Numbered from the stretch's first letter, positions 7,516 through 15,870 are shown. The stretch is 19,914 nucleotides of DNA from Acinetobacter lwoffii (GCF_002321025.1 NZ_DCLL01000016.1:485-20398), one strand, 5' to 3'. The notes: generated from the sequence alone by a model not told the origin. A program made the numbers and translations.

Positions 7516-7630
7516 AATAATTTTTCTCTATTTTCAAATTATAAAGCAAATATTAGTTTCAAAACTTGATTTACTCAATTAAAAGCCCTACATCTAGATT
7601 TAACATTGAAAATTAATTTGGCAGACCGAC

Positions 7631-9670
7631 ATGACTTTAGAAAAGGCAACTTTGCCTGTTCCACAATTTGATCAGATTACGCTGGCTGAGCTAAAACAAA
7701 AAATTGAAAGCTGTATCGCTGAAGGGCAAAAGTTCCTGAATGACCTCACCGAAACGCCTACTACAGTACAGGAGCAGCTGACTACGTTGGAACATGTCGA
7801 CACGCTTGAAAACAATATGAGTGAGTCTTGGGGCATCTTGTCACATTTAAATGCCGTGATGAACAATGCCGAAACCCGTGATGTCTACCAAGCACTTTTA
7901 CCGGGTCTTAGCGAATATTATACGCAACTGGGTCAACATACGGCGCTGTATCAGACCTATCAGCATATTTATGATGCGTCGATTTATAGTGAACTGCCGG
8001 CAGCGCAGCAAAGCGCCATTAAACTGGCCTTACGTGACTTTAAATTATCTGGGGTGGCGTTAGAGGGTGAAGCGAAAAAACGTTATGCGGAAATTTCGGC
8101 ACGTCTGTCCCAATTATCTTCCGACTTCTCCAACCATGTACTGGATGCGACTCAGGCCTATTTCAGACCGCTAAATGAAGAGGAGTTAGCGGGTCTATCT
8201 ACCAGTAATATTGAGCTGTTAAAACAATATGGTCAGCAACGTGAGCTGGATCAACCGGTGGCTACGCTGGATTTCCCGTCTTATCTGGCGATCATGACCC
8301 ATTCAGAAAATCGCCCTCTGCGTGAAGAACTCTATAAAGCTTATACCACACGTGCGTCAGATCAGGCTGAACAGAGCGAGTTTGACAATACTGCACTGAT
8401 CGAAGAAATTCTCAGTTTGCGTCTGGAAATGGCAAAACTGCTTGGCTTTAATAATTATGCGGAATTGTCCTTAGCCAGCAAAATGGCACCAAGTGTAGAG
8501 GCCGTAGACGAATTCTTGCGTGATCTGGCAGAGCATGCCCGCGCGCCAGCAGAGAAAGAAATTGCAGAACTGAAAGCGATTGCTGCTGAAGATGGCATCC
8601 GTGATCTGCAACCGTGGGACAGTGGCTATTATTCTGAAAAGCTGAAAATGCAGCAATTTAATTTGTCACAGGAAGTGCTTAAACCTTACTTCCCTGCACC
8701 AAAAATCCTGCAAGGCCTGTTCAGTATTGTGAATCGTCTGTATGGCATTCAAGTCATTGAACGTGAAGCGCCTGTCTGGCATCCAGATGCACGTTATTTT
8801 GAACTGGAAGATCAGGGTCAGGTCATTGGCGGTTTCTATTTTGATCTGTATGCACGTCAAGGCAAACGTGGCGGTGCATGGATGAGCGGTTTCCGTTCCC
8901 GTATGCAGACCAGTGATGGCTTGCAAAAACCGATTTGTTATATGGTCGGTAACTTTACCCCACCCGTCGGCAATCGCCCTGCACTCTTGACCCATGATGA
9001 AGTCATCACCTTGTTCCATGAATTTGGTCATGGCCTGCATCATATGCTGACAGAAGTGGACAATATTGCGGTAGCAGGTACCCATGGCGTGGCTTGGGAT
9101 GCGGTCGAACTGCCAAGCCAGTTTATGGAATTCTGGGCCTGGGATCAGGAAAGTCTGGATCTGCTCAGCGAGCACATTGAAACTCAAGAATCCTTGCCGG
9201 CAGAGTTGCTGAAAGCCCTGCTCGATGCACGTTTCTTCCAGTCTGGCATGCAAACCCTGCGTCAGCTTGAATTTGCCCTGTTTGACCTGAGTATTCACCG
9301 AGCCAATCCGGCTTTAAATGCAACACAGGTTCAGGCGACGCTGAATGACATCCGTGAAAAGTATGCGGTCCTACCGACCACCGACTATAACCGTTTCCAG
9401 CACAGCTTCAGTCACATTTTTGCCGGTGGTTATGCAGCAGGATATTATTCCTATAAATGGGCCGAAGTTTTGGCCAGTGATGCCTTCGACCGCTTTGAAG
9501 ATGAAGGTATTTTTAATACCACTACCGGAAAGCAGTTTCGGGAAAATATCCTCGCAGTTGGCGGAAAAGACACAGCACTTGACGCATTTATCAATTTCCG
9601 CGGACGCGAGCCAAAAATAGATGCGTTGCTGCGTCATCAAGGTTGGACGAACCCCTCTAAAAACGCTTAA
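7631..9670 (+). CDS. prlC: Oligopeptidase A, M3 family zinc metallopeptidase
   Basis: A 679-residue cytosolic zinc endopeptidase that cleaves short peptides, including signal-peptide fragments and products of larger proteases; E. coli OpdA/PrlC has 680 residues, so this is full length. The active site is complete: H463-E464-F465-G466-H467 forms HEFGH, with E464 the catalytic base. The third zinc ligand is E493 in GVAWDAVELPSQFME. Other family blocks are LEGEAKKRYAEISARLSQLSSDFSNHV-type helices near 145-175 and the C-terminal HIFAGGYAAGYYSYKWAEVLASDAF near 595-620, which carries substrate-contacting tyrosines. There is no signal peptide. ATG at 7631 has only a weak upstream GCAGACC site. It heads a probable operon with the YheV-like gene (34-base gap) and the membrane coiled-coil gene. 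Confidence 0.96.
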   Translation: MTLEKATLPVPQFDQITLAELKQKIESCIAEGQKFLNDLTETPTTVQEQLTTLEHVDTLENNMSESWGILSHLNAVMNNAETRDVYQALLPGLSEYYTQLGQHTALYQTYQHIYDASIYSELPAAQQSAIKLALRDFKLSGVALEGEAKKRYAEISARLSQLSSDFSNHVLDATQAYFRPLNEEELAGLSTSNIELLKQYGQQRELDQPVATLDFPSYLAIMTHSENRPLREELYKAYTTRASDQAEQSEFDNTALIEEILSLRLEMAKLLGFNNYAELSLASKMAPSVEAVDEFLRDLAEHARAPAEKEIAELKAIAAEDGIRDLQPWDSGYYSEKLKMQQFNLSQEVLKPYFPAPKILQGLFSIVNRLYGIQVIEREAPVWHPDARYFELEDQGQVIGGFYFDLYARQGKRGGAWMSGFRSRMQTSDGLQKPICYMVGNFTPPVGNRPALLTHDEVITLFHEFGHGLHHMLTEVDNIAVAGTHGVAWDAVELPSQFMEFWAWDQESLDLLSEHIETQESLPAELLKALLDARFFQSGMQTLRQLEFALFDLSIHRANPALNATQVQATLNDIREKYAVLPTTDYNRFQHSFSHIFAGGYAAGYYSYKWAEVLASDAFDRFEDEGIFNTTTGKQFRENILAVGGKDTALDAFINFRGREPKIDALLRHQGWTNPSKNA

Positions 9671-9704
9671 ACTAGCTTTTTAAGTTGATCACAAGGTGAG
9701 TATG

Positions 9705-9920
9705 ATGACCATTAAACGTCGTTTCATTGCAGGCGCAAAATGTCCAAAATGTCAGGCGTTAGATCGCGTCGTCATGCTGACCTCTGGTGAAGATGAATGG
9801 ATCGAATGTATTGAATGTGGTTATGAAGAAAATCGTCCCACACATGTTGATCAACCAGAAACACCAGCTGTTCCAGATGAAGTTGGCGTGATTCAGTTTA
9901 AACCTCGTTCAGTAAAATAA
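9705..9920 (+). CDS. yheV: YheV-like zinc-ribbon protein
   Basis: A 71-residue protein of the YheV family, putative metal-binding and of unknown role. It opens TIKRRFIAGAKCPKCQ, closely matching the family N-terminus, and holds two CxxC knuckles (C13/C16 and C35/C38) that would bind one zinc. The rest is acidic and ends VIQFKPRSVK, comparable to the short strand at the end of E. coli YheV. The open frame also contains a GTG at 9696 and an ATG at 9702. I chose ATG 9705 because the AAGGTGAG ribosome site (9693-9700) lies at normal spacing before it and because family homology starts there. It follows prlC by 34 bases and precedes the next gene by 17, so it is very probably in the prlC operon. 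Confidence 0.85.
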   Translation: MTIKRRFIAGAKCPKCQALDRVVMLTSGEDEWIECIECGYEENRPTHVDQPETPAVPDEVGVIQFKPRSVK

Positions 9921-9937
9921 AAATCAAGGTTCAAGCT

Positions 9938-10372
9938 ATGTCAGTAGAACAAAGAAATAACCCCAAACTTTTAATGGGGATTATGGGGGCTTTAGTTACT
10001 GTCGTTGCATTGGTATTGCTATATCAGTGGTTGAATGCCTTTTCCGGTGAAGCGGAACGCATACATCAGGAAGATATCGCGGCTGTTCCGGCAGCAAAAC
10101 CTGCGGCGAAAACTGAAGAAGATACGGCGGCAGCGAAAGCACCTGAGACGATCGAAGCTAAAGCACTGGTATCAAATCAGCTGTTAGATGCACCAGTGCC
10201 GGAGAATGCCAGTTTGGCCAAAGAAGAAGTGGCTAAATTAGATGACATCCAAGTTCAGCTCAATGAACAAAAAGCCACACTGGATGCGCAGCATAGCGAT
10301 GCCGACCAGTTGATCCAACTGAAAGAGGAACAGATCAAGTTACTTGAAGCACAACTTGCTCAAAGCCAGTAA
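9938..10372 (+). CDS. Single-pass membrane protein with periplasmic coiled coil
   Basis: A 144-residue protein of unknown function. A short N-terminal cytoplasmic segment (1-10) is followed by one transmembrane helix (about 11-31, LLMGIMGALVTVVALVLLY) and an Ala/Pro/Glu/Lys-rich low-complexity stretch (about 45-85). The C-terminal helix (about 95-144) has heptad-like hydrophobics (IQVQLNEQKATLDAQ and LKEEQIKLLEAQLAQ), predicted to form a coiled coil. The topology, with a long tail on the far side of one N-terminal helix, is that of many envelope scaffold proteins. ATG 9938 follows an AAGG site by about nine bases. It lies 17 bases after yheV, so it is the probable third gene of the prlC operon. 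No named homologue is recognised. Confidence 0.8.
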   Translation: MSVEQRNNPKLLMGIMGALVTVVALVLLYQWLNAFSGEAERIHQEDIAAVPAAKPAAKTEEDTAAAKAPETIEAKALVSNQLLDAPVPENASLAKEEVAKLDDIQVQLNEQKATLDAQHSDADQLIQLKEEQIKLLEAQLAQSQ

Positions 10373-10427
10373 ATCTCGACAGCATTTCAGCTAGAATATC
10401 GTCAGATCTTCTAGCTCAGTTGTTTCC

Positions 10428-11309
10428 ATGTCTGCCCCAGCCGCTCCGCATCTGCTTAAAGCCATTCTGTTACTGACCTGCTCTGCTTTTCTCTTTTCAG
10501 TCATGGGCGTCTGTATCCGTTATGCCTCAACAACAGTTGATAATGCTACCGTGGTCTTCTTTCGCAATTTTGTTGGGCTGTTTATTTTCCTGCCTTTCAT
10601 TTTCAATAAAGGCATTGGTTTTTTCAAAACTGAAAAACTATGGATGCACACTTGGCGCGCAGTGGTCGGCCTGACTGCCATGTACGGCTTTTTCTATGCC
10701 ATTGCTCATTTAAAACTCTCCAATGCCATGGTCTTCACCTACTCTTCCCCGATTTTTATTCCTTTGATTGCCTGGCTATTTCTCAAGGAAAAAATCACCA
10801 CAAGCATGTTAGCCGCAGCTCTGATTGGTTTCATCGGCGTACTCTGTGTCGCCAAACCAGATTCGGGTCTAATTAACCTGATGTCGGTCATTGGTTTGAG
10901 TGCGAGCTTTCTGGCGGCGATGGCCTTTGTCACGGTTCGGGCACTGACTAAAACTGAGTCTCCGGAAAAAATCGTGTTTTATTTCTGCTTTATTGGCACC
11001 CTGATTTCAGTGATTCCGATGTTCTGGCTATGGCGACCTTATACCCTGACAGAACTCAGCTACCTGATCACTGCCGGTATTCTGGCCAATTTCAGCCAAC
11101 TGTTCATGTCAAATGCCTACAAGCTGGCTCCGGCAGGACAAATTGGACCGGTCAACTATGTGGCGATTTTCTTTGCCGGCATGTGGGGCTTTCTGTTCTG
11201 GCATGAGGTTCCAGACCTTTATAGCCTGATTGGGCTGGGACTGATTTTCTGTGCGATTCTACTGTGTAGCCCGATTCTACAAAAGCGCCTGAATTCATCC
11301 AAGATTTGA
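10428..11309 (+). CDS. EamA/DMT-family transporter
   Basis: A 293-residue inner-membrane protein of the drug/metabolite transporter superfamily. Ten hydrophobic helices are visible, arranged as two EamA repeats (about 12-140 and 150-285). Typical elements are the first-repeat FSVMGVCIRYAS and VVFFRNFVGLFIFLPF, the half-ending SPIFIPLIAWLFLKEKIT (about 105-122), and the matching second-repeat end VAIFFAGMWGFLFWHEVPD followed by GLGLIFCAILL. The substrate cannot be inferred; family members export amino acids, nucleotides, drugs or metabolites. The start at ATG 10428 has no strong ribosome site. It follows the membrane coiled-coil gene by 55 bases on the same strand and may be partly co-transcribed. 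It converges on the TRAP permease gene, and a strong terminator separates them. Confidence 0.92.
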   Translation: MSAPAAPHLLKAILLLTCSAFLFSVMGVCIRYASTTVDNATVVFFRNFVGLFIFLPFIFNKGIGFFKTEKLWMHTWRAVVGLTAMYGFFYAIAHLKLSNAMVFTYSSPIFIPLIAWLFLKEKITTSMLAAALIGFIGVLCVAKPDSGLINLMSVIGLSASFLAAMAFVTVRALTKTESPEKIVFYFCFIGTLISVIPMFWLWRPYTLTELSYLITAGILANFSQLFMSNAYKLAPAGQIGPVNYVAIFFAGMWGFLFWHEVPDLYSLIGLGLIFCAILLCSPILQKRLNSSKI

Positions 11310-11327
11310 TCAAGATTCGAAATCAAA

Positions 11328-11369
11328 GCAATAAAAAAGCACCCGTAGGTGCTTTTTTATTGCTTTTTT
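11328..11369. terminator. Bidirectional terminator between convergent EamA and TRAP genes
   Basis: A perfect 16-bp stem: GCAATAAAAAAGCACC (11328-11343), loop CGTA, then its exact complement (11348-11363), followed by six Ts. The A/T runs in the stem give a U-tract in either direction, so it serves both the plus-strand EamA gene and the minus-strand permease gene, whose stop is at 11371. Confidence 0.93.
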
Positions 11370-11370
11370 C

Positions 11371-13653
11371 TTATTGATACCAGCCGAACAGTTTAAAGAT
11401 ATAAGGCACATAGGCAATGATCAGCATCGCAGGCAGCAATACTATCACTGGTAAAATCCAGCGTTCATAACGATAGTAAAAAGACAGATGGCGAACTTCC
11501 GCATCCGCTTCAGCCACCTCAGCATCGCCAATCGACTGTCTGGCCAGCAGATGATTCAGCGCAACCGGTGGCGTCACATAACCCAGCTCAAAACCAATCA
11601 GGGTAATCATCCAGAAATGAACTGGATGAATGCCATATTGGTAAGCCACTGGAGCCACGGTTGCCGAAATCAGAATCACCGCGCCAAATGGATCCATGAT
11701 CATCCCGACAAAAATCATCAAGCCGACAATCAGTGAAATCACCAAAATAGTACTACTGATATCGGTCGGGAAGGCTTCCATAATTTCAATACGTTCCAGC
11801 AAGCCACCGACACTCACCGAGAGTGCCATCAGAATGACCAAGGCACCAATATGGCCCACGGTCTCACTGGTCGAAATATGCATGGACTTCCAGAAACCGA
11901 CTTGACGTAAAATTTCGGTCGCCTTTGAGCGCTGCACAGCATGATCAACCACCAGTTCTTTGCCTGATTGTTCGCTATGTTCAGCTTCACGATATTCTGC
12001 ATTGGCCGCAGCACCGGCTGTTGCCAGTTCAGGTGTCGATCTTGAGTTTAAAGTTGCGGTCAAAGTTTCATCCCAATGCCCCACTGCCGGCAACGGCGCA
12101 GGTTCATGACGCAACTTGTCGAACAAGACAATCATCAGCAGAATGACTGGCATCATCACCGGTGCGGTAAATTCATTCAGGTCAGTCGACAAGGCATATT
12201 TATAGAATAACCAGATCAGAATGAAAATCACGATATATGGAATAATCGCAATGAAGGCGCGACCGGATTGAGGAGCAGCCACAATAGGTGCAGCAATCCG
12301 GAATTTGTTTTCTGCAAAGAACAGGGAAATTACCAGGAATAAAGTCGAACTGAGCAGGAAGACATAAATCCCGTAGTGATAGAGTAAGTCGGTGGTCACT
12401 TCTTTATTCAGTGATGCCACAACGACAATCAGCAAGCAAGGACGTAAAACCACGCCCAGTGAACCAGACATTGCAGTGGCGGCCAATGCAAACTGACGGC
12501 GTCCGCCCGCATTCCAGACTTCCTTGTAAATAATCGCACCTGCGGCAATTACGAAAATCCCTGATGCTCCGGTATAGGCGGTCGGTAATGCAGCTGCCAG
12601 CAAGATTAACCAGGTCAGGGTTTCAGGGGCCAGATTCCATGGACGCAGAATATTCAGGAACATGTCCACGACACGGGTCTGTTTCAGCAACATACCGGCC
12701 CAGATAAACAAGGCCAGATTTAGGAAAATACTGGAAAACTCTACCAATTGACCGAGGTAAATCCCCTGCCCCATTGGATAGTCCATAAAAAAGGTGAAAT
12801 TTATTCCGGTAGTAATGGCCATATAGGCATACAGCGGCACACTCAAAAAGGCCAGACCAAAACTGCCACCTTCGCGCGTTGGTTTTGGCTGTTTGATCAC
12901 CTGATACAGGCTGATCAAGGTGAGTGTGCTGAACAGAATCATCCACAACCAGTAGATGTACTTCATCTCCCCCATCGGCACGCCCGAGTTCAATACGGAC
13001 TGATATTGGCTATAGGATGAAAATGCCAGGAAAGCATTAGCGACCAGCATGGCGACCGAATAAACTTTAAAGTCGATACGCGTGCTCGGGCTACGTAAGC
13101 CAATATGATGGGTTTTTAGAGTGGCACTGATCGCAGCAAAGACCACCATGATGACCAGAAGCAAAGCCCGGTTTTCCGTACCAAACTTGAAGATTCCAAA
13201 AAAAGAGGTTTCAAACGTCCGATAAGCCCGAATACTTGGATGAGCTTGCACATGTTGAATGGCTTTATCATAAAACAGGTAGGATTCTTCACAGACCTGC
13301 TGTGCCTGTAACACCGCAGCACGGACATCCGCTTCCGAACGCACCCCGAAGAAGTCGGCATATTCATCGGCTGCATCGGCTTTTATCTGCTGCTGAACGC
13401 GTTGATCAACATTAATATTGCGTTCACATTGTGGACGCGTCGGCTCAGCCCTTAAAAATGAATATTGCATTCCTGTTGCCGGATCGCCGTAAATACGCTC
13501 CCCCATACGCAGCAACTGACCGTGAATCATTTCCCCGGTGCCAATAATCAAAGTGAGCAAAAGTAAAACCAGCACGACGAAGGTCGAGATCCACTCTGTC
13601 CATATATAACGCAACAGACCTAATCCTGATCTGTTTTGATGATTATTTTGCAT
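11371..13653 (-). CDS. TRAP transporter permease, DctQ-DctM fusion type
   Basis: A 760-residue polytopic inner-membrane protein. The C-terminal two thirds resembles DctM, the large TRAP permease that drives Na+-coupled uptake of organic acids: ALFIWAGMLLKQTRVVDMFLNIL around 310-335, LPTAYTGASGIFVIAAGAIIYKEV, and near the end T694-P-P-V-ALNHLL, matching the TPPVG motif of DctM. The N-terminal third has four helices with a loop of about 120 residues after helix 1 that contains two cysteines, and looks like an enlarged DctQ small subunit fused in frame. A hydrophilic insertion of about 60 residues lies near 520-585. ATG 13653 has AGGAAT at correct spacing. Upstream are a rhombosortase-like gene and a possible TatT-like lipoprotein. 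No solute-binding DctP gene is in the window. Substrate unknown. Confidence 0.85.
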   Translation of the reverse strand: MQNNHQNRSGLGLLRYIWTEWISTFVVLVLLLLTLIIGTGEMIHGQLLRMGERIYGDPATGMQYSFLRAEPTRPQCERNINVDQRVQQQIKADAADEYADFFGVRSEADVRAAVLQAQQVCEESYLFYDKAIQHVQAHPSIRAYRTFETSFFGIFKFGTENRALLLVIMVVFAAISATLKTHHIGLRSPSTRIDFKVYSVAMLVANAFLAFSSYSQYQSVLNSGVPMGEMKYIYWLWMILFSTLTLISLYQVIKQPKPTREGGSFGLAFLSVPLYAYMAITTGINFTFFMDYPMGQGIYLGQLVEFSSIFLNLALFIWAGMLLKQTRVVDMFLNILRPWNLAPETLTWLILLAAALPTAYTGASGIFVIAAGAIIYKEVWNAGGRRQFALAATAMSGSLGVVLRPCLLIVVVASLNKEVTTDLLYHYGIYVFLLSSTLFLVISLFFAENKFRIAAPIVAAPQSGRAFIAIIPYIVIFILIWLFYKYALSTDLNEFTAPVMMPVILLMIVLFDKLRHEPAPLPAVGHWDETLTATLNSRSTPELATAGAAANAEYREAEHSEQSGKELVVDHAVQRSKATEILRQVGFWKSMHISTSETVGHIGALVILMALSVSVGGLLERIEIMEAFPTDISSTILVISLIVGLMIFVGMIMDPFGAVILISATVAPVAYQYGIHPVHFWMITLIGFELGYVTPPVALNHLLARQSIGDAEVAEADAEVRHLSFYYRYERWILPVIVLLPAMLIIAYVPYIFKLFGWYQ

Positions 13654-13850
13654 GTGTATTCCTATTTTTATTTTAGCGGCCTGATGCTTGGTCTAGGACG
13701 CTGATCTTCCCTTCTGCCTAGAAAATTCCTTTTCAAAGGTCAGGATCTTTATTCTATGTTTTGACTTTGCATGAAAATTGGCACAATAAAAATGACAATT
13801 TATATTTTCTTTTTGTATTTTCTGCCAAGTAAATTATTTATCTCTGCACT

Positions 13851-14423
13851 TTAATTATCCCGAAAATAATTGCTCACAATATAGATCAGCGCCAGAATCA
13901 CGCCCCAAATCACCCCAAGTAAATGTGCCTCAACCAAAACCGGACTACCGATCAGCTGCGCCGTTCCGACATTGCCAATGGTGTTTTCCCAGACCAGTTT
14001 GGCAAAAATCAAAAATAATACCAGCGCCGCAAAGCCGCGTTCCCGCTTATACAGCAAATGTACACAGGCTACGGCGACATAGGCACCATGCAGCACGCCC
14101 GACAGGCCAGCATAGGCTTCAATATTGGGTAAGAAAAAATAAAAGCTTAAACTGATCAACGGTGGCAAGATCAGCAAAATGGCACAGAAATGCCAGACGG
14201 TAGCGCGTGGAAAAATGAAAGGTAAACAGATAAAGGCGAGAATGTTTAGAAAGTAATGAATCCAGCTCACATGTACCCAGTGCGCTGTCCAGAGTCGCCA
14301 GAATTCACCCAGCAGACTCTCTTGCCAGTAGATAAAATGATCCTGAAAAATTTGCAGACATGCAGAGAGAGAGACAAAAGCCGCTAGAAAAATAATTTTT
14401 CGTCGAAAATGTTGATCTAGCAT
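13851..14423 (-). CDS. Rhombosortase-like rhomboid serine protease
   Basis: A 190-residue intramembrane serine protease with about six helices. It resembles the rhombosortase (RrtA) branch, which cleaves proteins carrying a GlyGly-CTERM sorting tail. Key features are the FWRLWTAHWVHVSWIHYFLN segment (HxxH and N, oxyanion region), the nucleophile S108 in AGLSGVLHG (GxSG) and the catalytic histidine H167 in EAHLLGVIWG. The open frame can start at ATG 14447. I prefer ATG 14423 because AGGGAGG (14435-14441 on the complement) lies upstream of it, although the 11-base gap is long, whereas 14447 has no ribosome site. None of the complete proteins in this window ends in a GlyGly-CTERM tail, so substrates must lie elsewhere. 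It is 67 bases downstream of the lipoprotein gene and about 200 bases upstream of the TRAP permease, all on one strand. Confidence 0.85.
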   Translation of the reverse strand: MLDQHFRRKIIFLAAFVSLSACLQIFQDHFIYWQESLLGEFWRLWTAHWVHVSWIHYFLNILAFICLPFIFPRATVWHFCAILLILPPLISLSFYFFLPNIEAYAGLSGVLHGAYVAVACVHLLYKRERGFAALVLFLIFAKLVWENTIGNVGTAQLIGSPVLVEAHLLGVIWGVILALIYIVSNYFRDN

Positions 14424-14490
14424 CGGCCTGTTGTCCTCCCTGACCATCTAATTTGACTTCATCCCTGAAGCTTCATGCATAGTATCTGCA

Positions 14491-15531
14491 TTACAGATCC
14501 GCACTGAACAGATCATCGAGCTCGGAAGAACTGTCGGATTCATCCCAGAAACGTTGCATGCCATCATCGCCACTACGTATACCAGTATTTTCTGTCCAGT
14601 AACGATCTGATATGCCACTGACCATAATCGCGGCCATGCTGTCAATCAGCTTGAATTGCGGATTTACCGGTTTTTCCTCCGTACGGGCCTGAGCAAAGGT
14701 TTTCAAGGCATCCCGAACTTTGGCATCATCGCCACTGGCCTGAGCCGCTACGGCATACAAGGCATGAGATAAACGTACACCTTTTTGCTCACCAATTTGT
14801 GTAGATTGTTTTAATGTTTGGTAAGGGTCAGGCTTGCCTTCCCCTGCGCCTGGCAACAAAGTCCAGATCACCGCACGGGTGGCATTCGGCGCACCCCAGA
14901 ATTTCGCGTTATCCAGACACACCATGCCACGCTCGACCACGGCAGCAATATCTTTCGGTACATGCACTGCACCACCCGAGTTAATATCATTGGTCATGGC
15001 CTGCAAGCCGCTGAGCATACCCAACAGATAAACCGTTTGCTCGATATCACTGTTCATGCGTGGACATTCTTCACCCAGGGCTTTTTGGTATTTCTTTTCA
15101 TAACGGCTCTGGAACAGTTGATAACCGGTATATTGACGCTGTGCTGCCAGTGCCGCCCAGCGCTTCTGCTCGATTCGGGCATCTTGAGCTTCTGCCACCT
15201 GATTGGTTTTTGAAGCACGTAAATAGCGTAACTCGGCTTCCAGCGCTTTTTGCTCGGCACAAATACCGGCAGCCGAATACATCAGCACGGCCACCCGTGT
15301 TGGATCCGCCCCCATTTCTTTGGTCGCCATAATGGCCGGCGTTAAAGAATTCCCTGAATTACACACCATTTCAGCATCATCCATCGCTAAAATCGGCGGT
15401 ACAATATGGTTTTCGGTGAAACCCAGTGCAACATTGGCACCGGTTTTAATGACCTGAGAACACCCCGTCAAAACTGTTGTTGTTATTGCAATGGTCGCCA
15501 TACCTTGGCATATTTTACGGACGTCTGACAT
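14491..15531 (-). CDS. Lipoprotein, possibly a TatT-type TRAP accessory protein
   Basis: A 346-residue predicted lipoprotein. The signal peptide ends in the lipobox LTGC with lipidated C24 followed by Ser, which favours the outer membrane. The mature part is largely helical (about 50-330) with Ala-rich helices such as RVAVLMYSAAGICAEQKALE and KRWAALAAQRQYTGYQLFQ, and an acidic C-terminus rich in Ser/Asp. The helical repeats, lipid anchor and proximity to a TRAP permease suggest the TatT family (trimeric TPR-like partner of TRAP binding proteins). I infer this; alignment was not possible. The frame can be read from 15564, but ATG 15531 is the better start, with AGAGGA seven bases before it and the signal peptide beginning right there. 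Four cysteines beyond C24 are visible. Upstream DNA carries palindromes (15603-15616, 15636-15648). Confidence 0.75.
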   Translation of the reverse strand: MSDVRKICQGMATIAITTTVLTGCSQVIKTGANVALGFTENHIVPPILAMDDAEMVCNSGNSLTPAIMATKEMGADPTRVAVLMYSAAGICAEQKALEAELRYLRASKTNQVAEAQDARIEQKRWAALAAQRQYTGYQLFQSRYEKKYQKALGEECPRMNSDIEQTVYLLGMLSGLQAMTNDINSGGAVHVPKDIAAVVERGMVCLDNAKFWGAPNATRAVIWTLLPGAGEGKPDPYQTLKQSTQIGEQKGVRLSHALYAVAAQASGDDAKVRDALKTFAQARTEEKPVNPQFKLIDSMAAIMVSGISDRYWTENTGIRSGDDGMQRFWDESDSSSELDDLFSADL

Positions 15532-15602
15532 TTTCCTGTCCTCTATAATTGTGATTATGTCCATCTTTCTGCTAAAGATATCAGAAGCATTTTGTGAATA
15601 AA

Positions 15603-15648
15603 AGAGTATTTACTCTAATTTAGACGAGACACTTTGCCATTAAATGGC
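15603..15648. promoter_or_regulatory. Two palindromes upstream of the lipoprotein gene
   Basis: AGAGTATTTACTCT (15603-15616, 14-bp perfect palindrome) and GCCATTAAATGGC (15636-15648, 13-bp perfect palindrome) lie 72 to 117 bases before the lipoprotein ATG. The two are unrelated to each other, so they may bind different regulators or be coincidental. No convincing -35/-10 pair was identified around them. Confidence 0.4.
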
Positions 15649-15692
15649 CGCGCTGCAATTGACTGTATTTAGGAGAATCCCAAATTTTGGGC

Positions 15693-15732
15693 AAAAAAAA
15701 GTAGCATTGCGACGGTTCAGCACATGCTACTT
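15693..15732 (-). terminator. Terminator of the small membrane-protein gene
   Basis: On the minus strand AAGTAGCAT (15724-15732 complement) pairs perfectly with ATGCTACTT (15699-15707 complement), the latter running into eight Ts. An inner TGC/GCA pairing extends the stem. It is read 39 bases past the stop codon of the 32-residue ORF at 15772 and gives that ORF a defined transcript end. Directly beyond it is another palindrome, CCCAAATTTTGGG (15679-15691). Confidence 0.85.
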
Positions 15733-15771
15733 ATTAACTGTACAAGCAGAAAAATAATAAACCCTGCTTGA

Positions 15772-15870
15772 TTAAGATGAAAATTTATCCTTCAACACTG
15801 TCCCGAGTCGTCCGATCACCAGCGTTAAAACAATCGCTACGATCAGAAACATCCATACTGGAAATTCCAT
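15772..15870 (-). CDS. Small membrane protein of 32 residues (unannotated small ORF)
   Basis: The ATG at 15870 begins a 32-residue frame that ends at TAA 15772-15774. The product starts MEFPVWMF, has one hydrophobic helix (about residues 5-20, with V/I/L/T throughout) and ends GRLGTVLKDKFSS. The positive tail (R21, K27, K29) predicts N-out/C-in by the positive-inside rule. Evidence that it is a real gene: a GGAGA ribosome site six bases before the ATG, a plausible promoter (15916-15944), an intrinsic terminator 39 bases after the stop, and two operator-like palindromes upstream. It is the only readable gene in the 500-base gap between the lipoprotein gene and ygfX. The function is unknown and no family is recognised. 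Small single-helix proteins often regulate a larger membrane partner; that is only an analogy here. Confidence 0.68.
   Translation of the reverse strand: MEFPVWMFLIVAIVLTLVIGRLGTVLKDKFSS

Noticed and set aside
8666..9298. A 210-codon minus-strand open frame antisense to prlC
   Set aside because: It lies wholly inside the conserved M3 peptidase coding region including its zinc site, has no ribosome site that I could see, and reads as low-complexity shadow translation of the codon-biased plus strand.
12623..12946. A 107-codon minus-strand open frame overlapping the TRAP permease in another frame
   Set aside because: The permease frame shows continuous transmembrane segments and DctM motifs through this stretch, so the alternative frame is a shadow.
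14818..15213. A 131-codon plus-strand open frame inside the lipoprotein gene
   Set aside because: Antisense to a gene with a clear lipobox signal peptide and strong ribosome site; the translation shows Cys/His/Arg-rich shadow composition and no recognisable domain.
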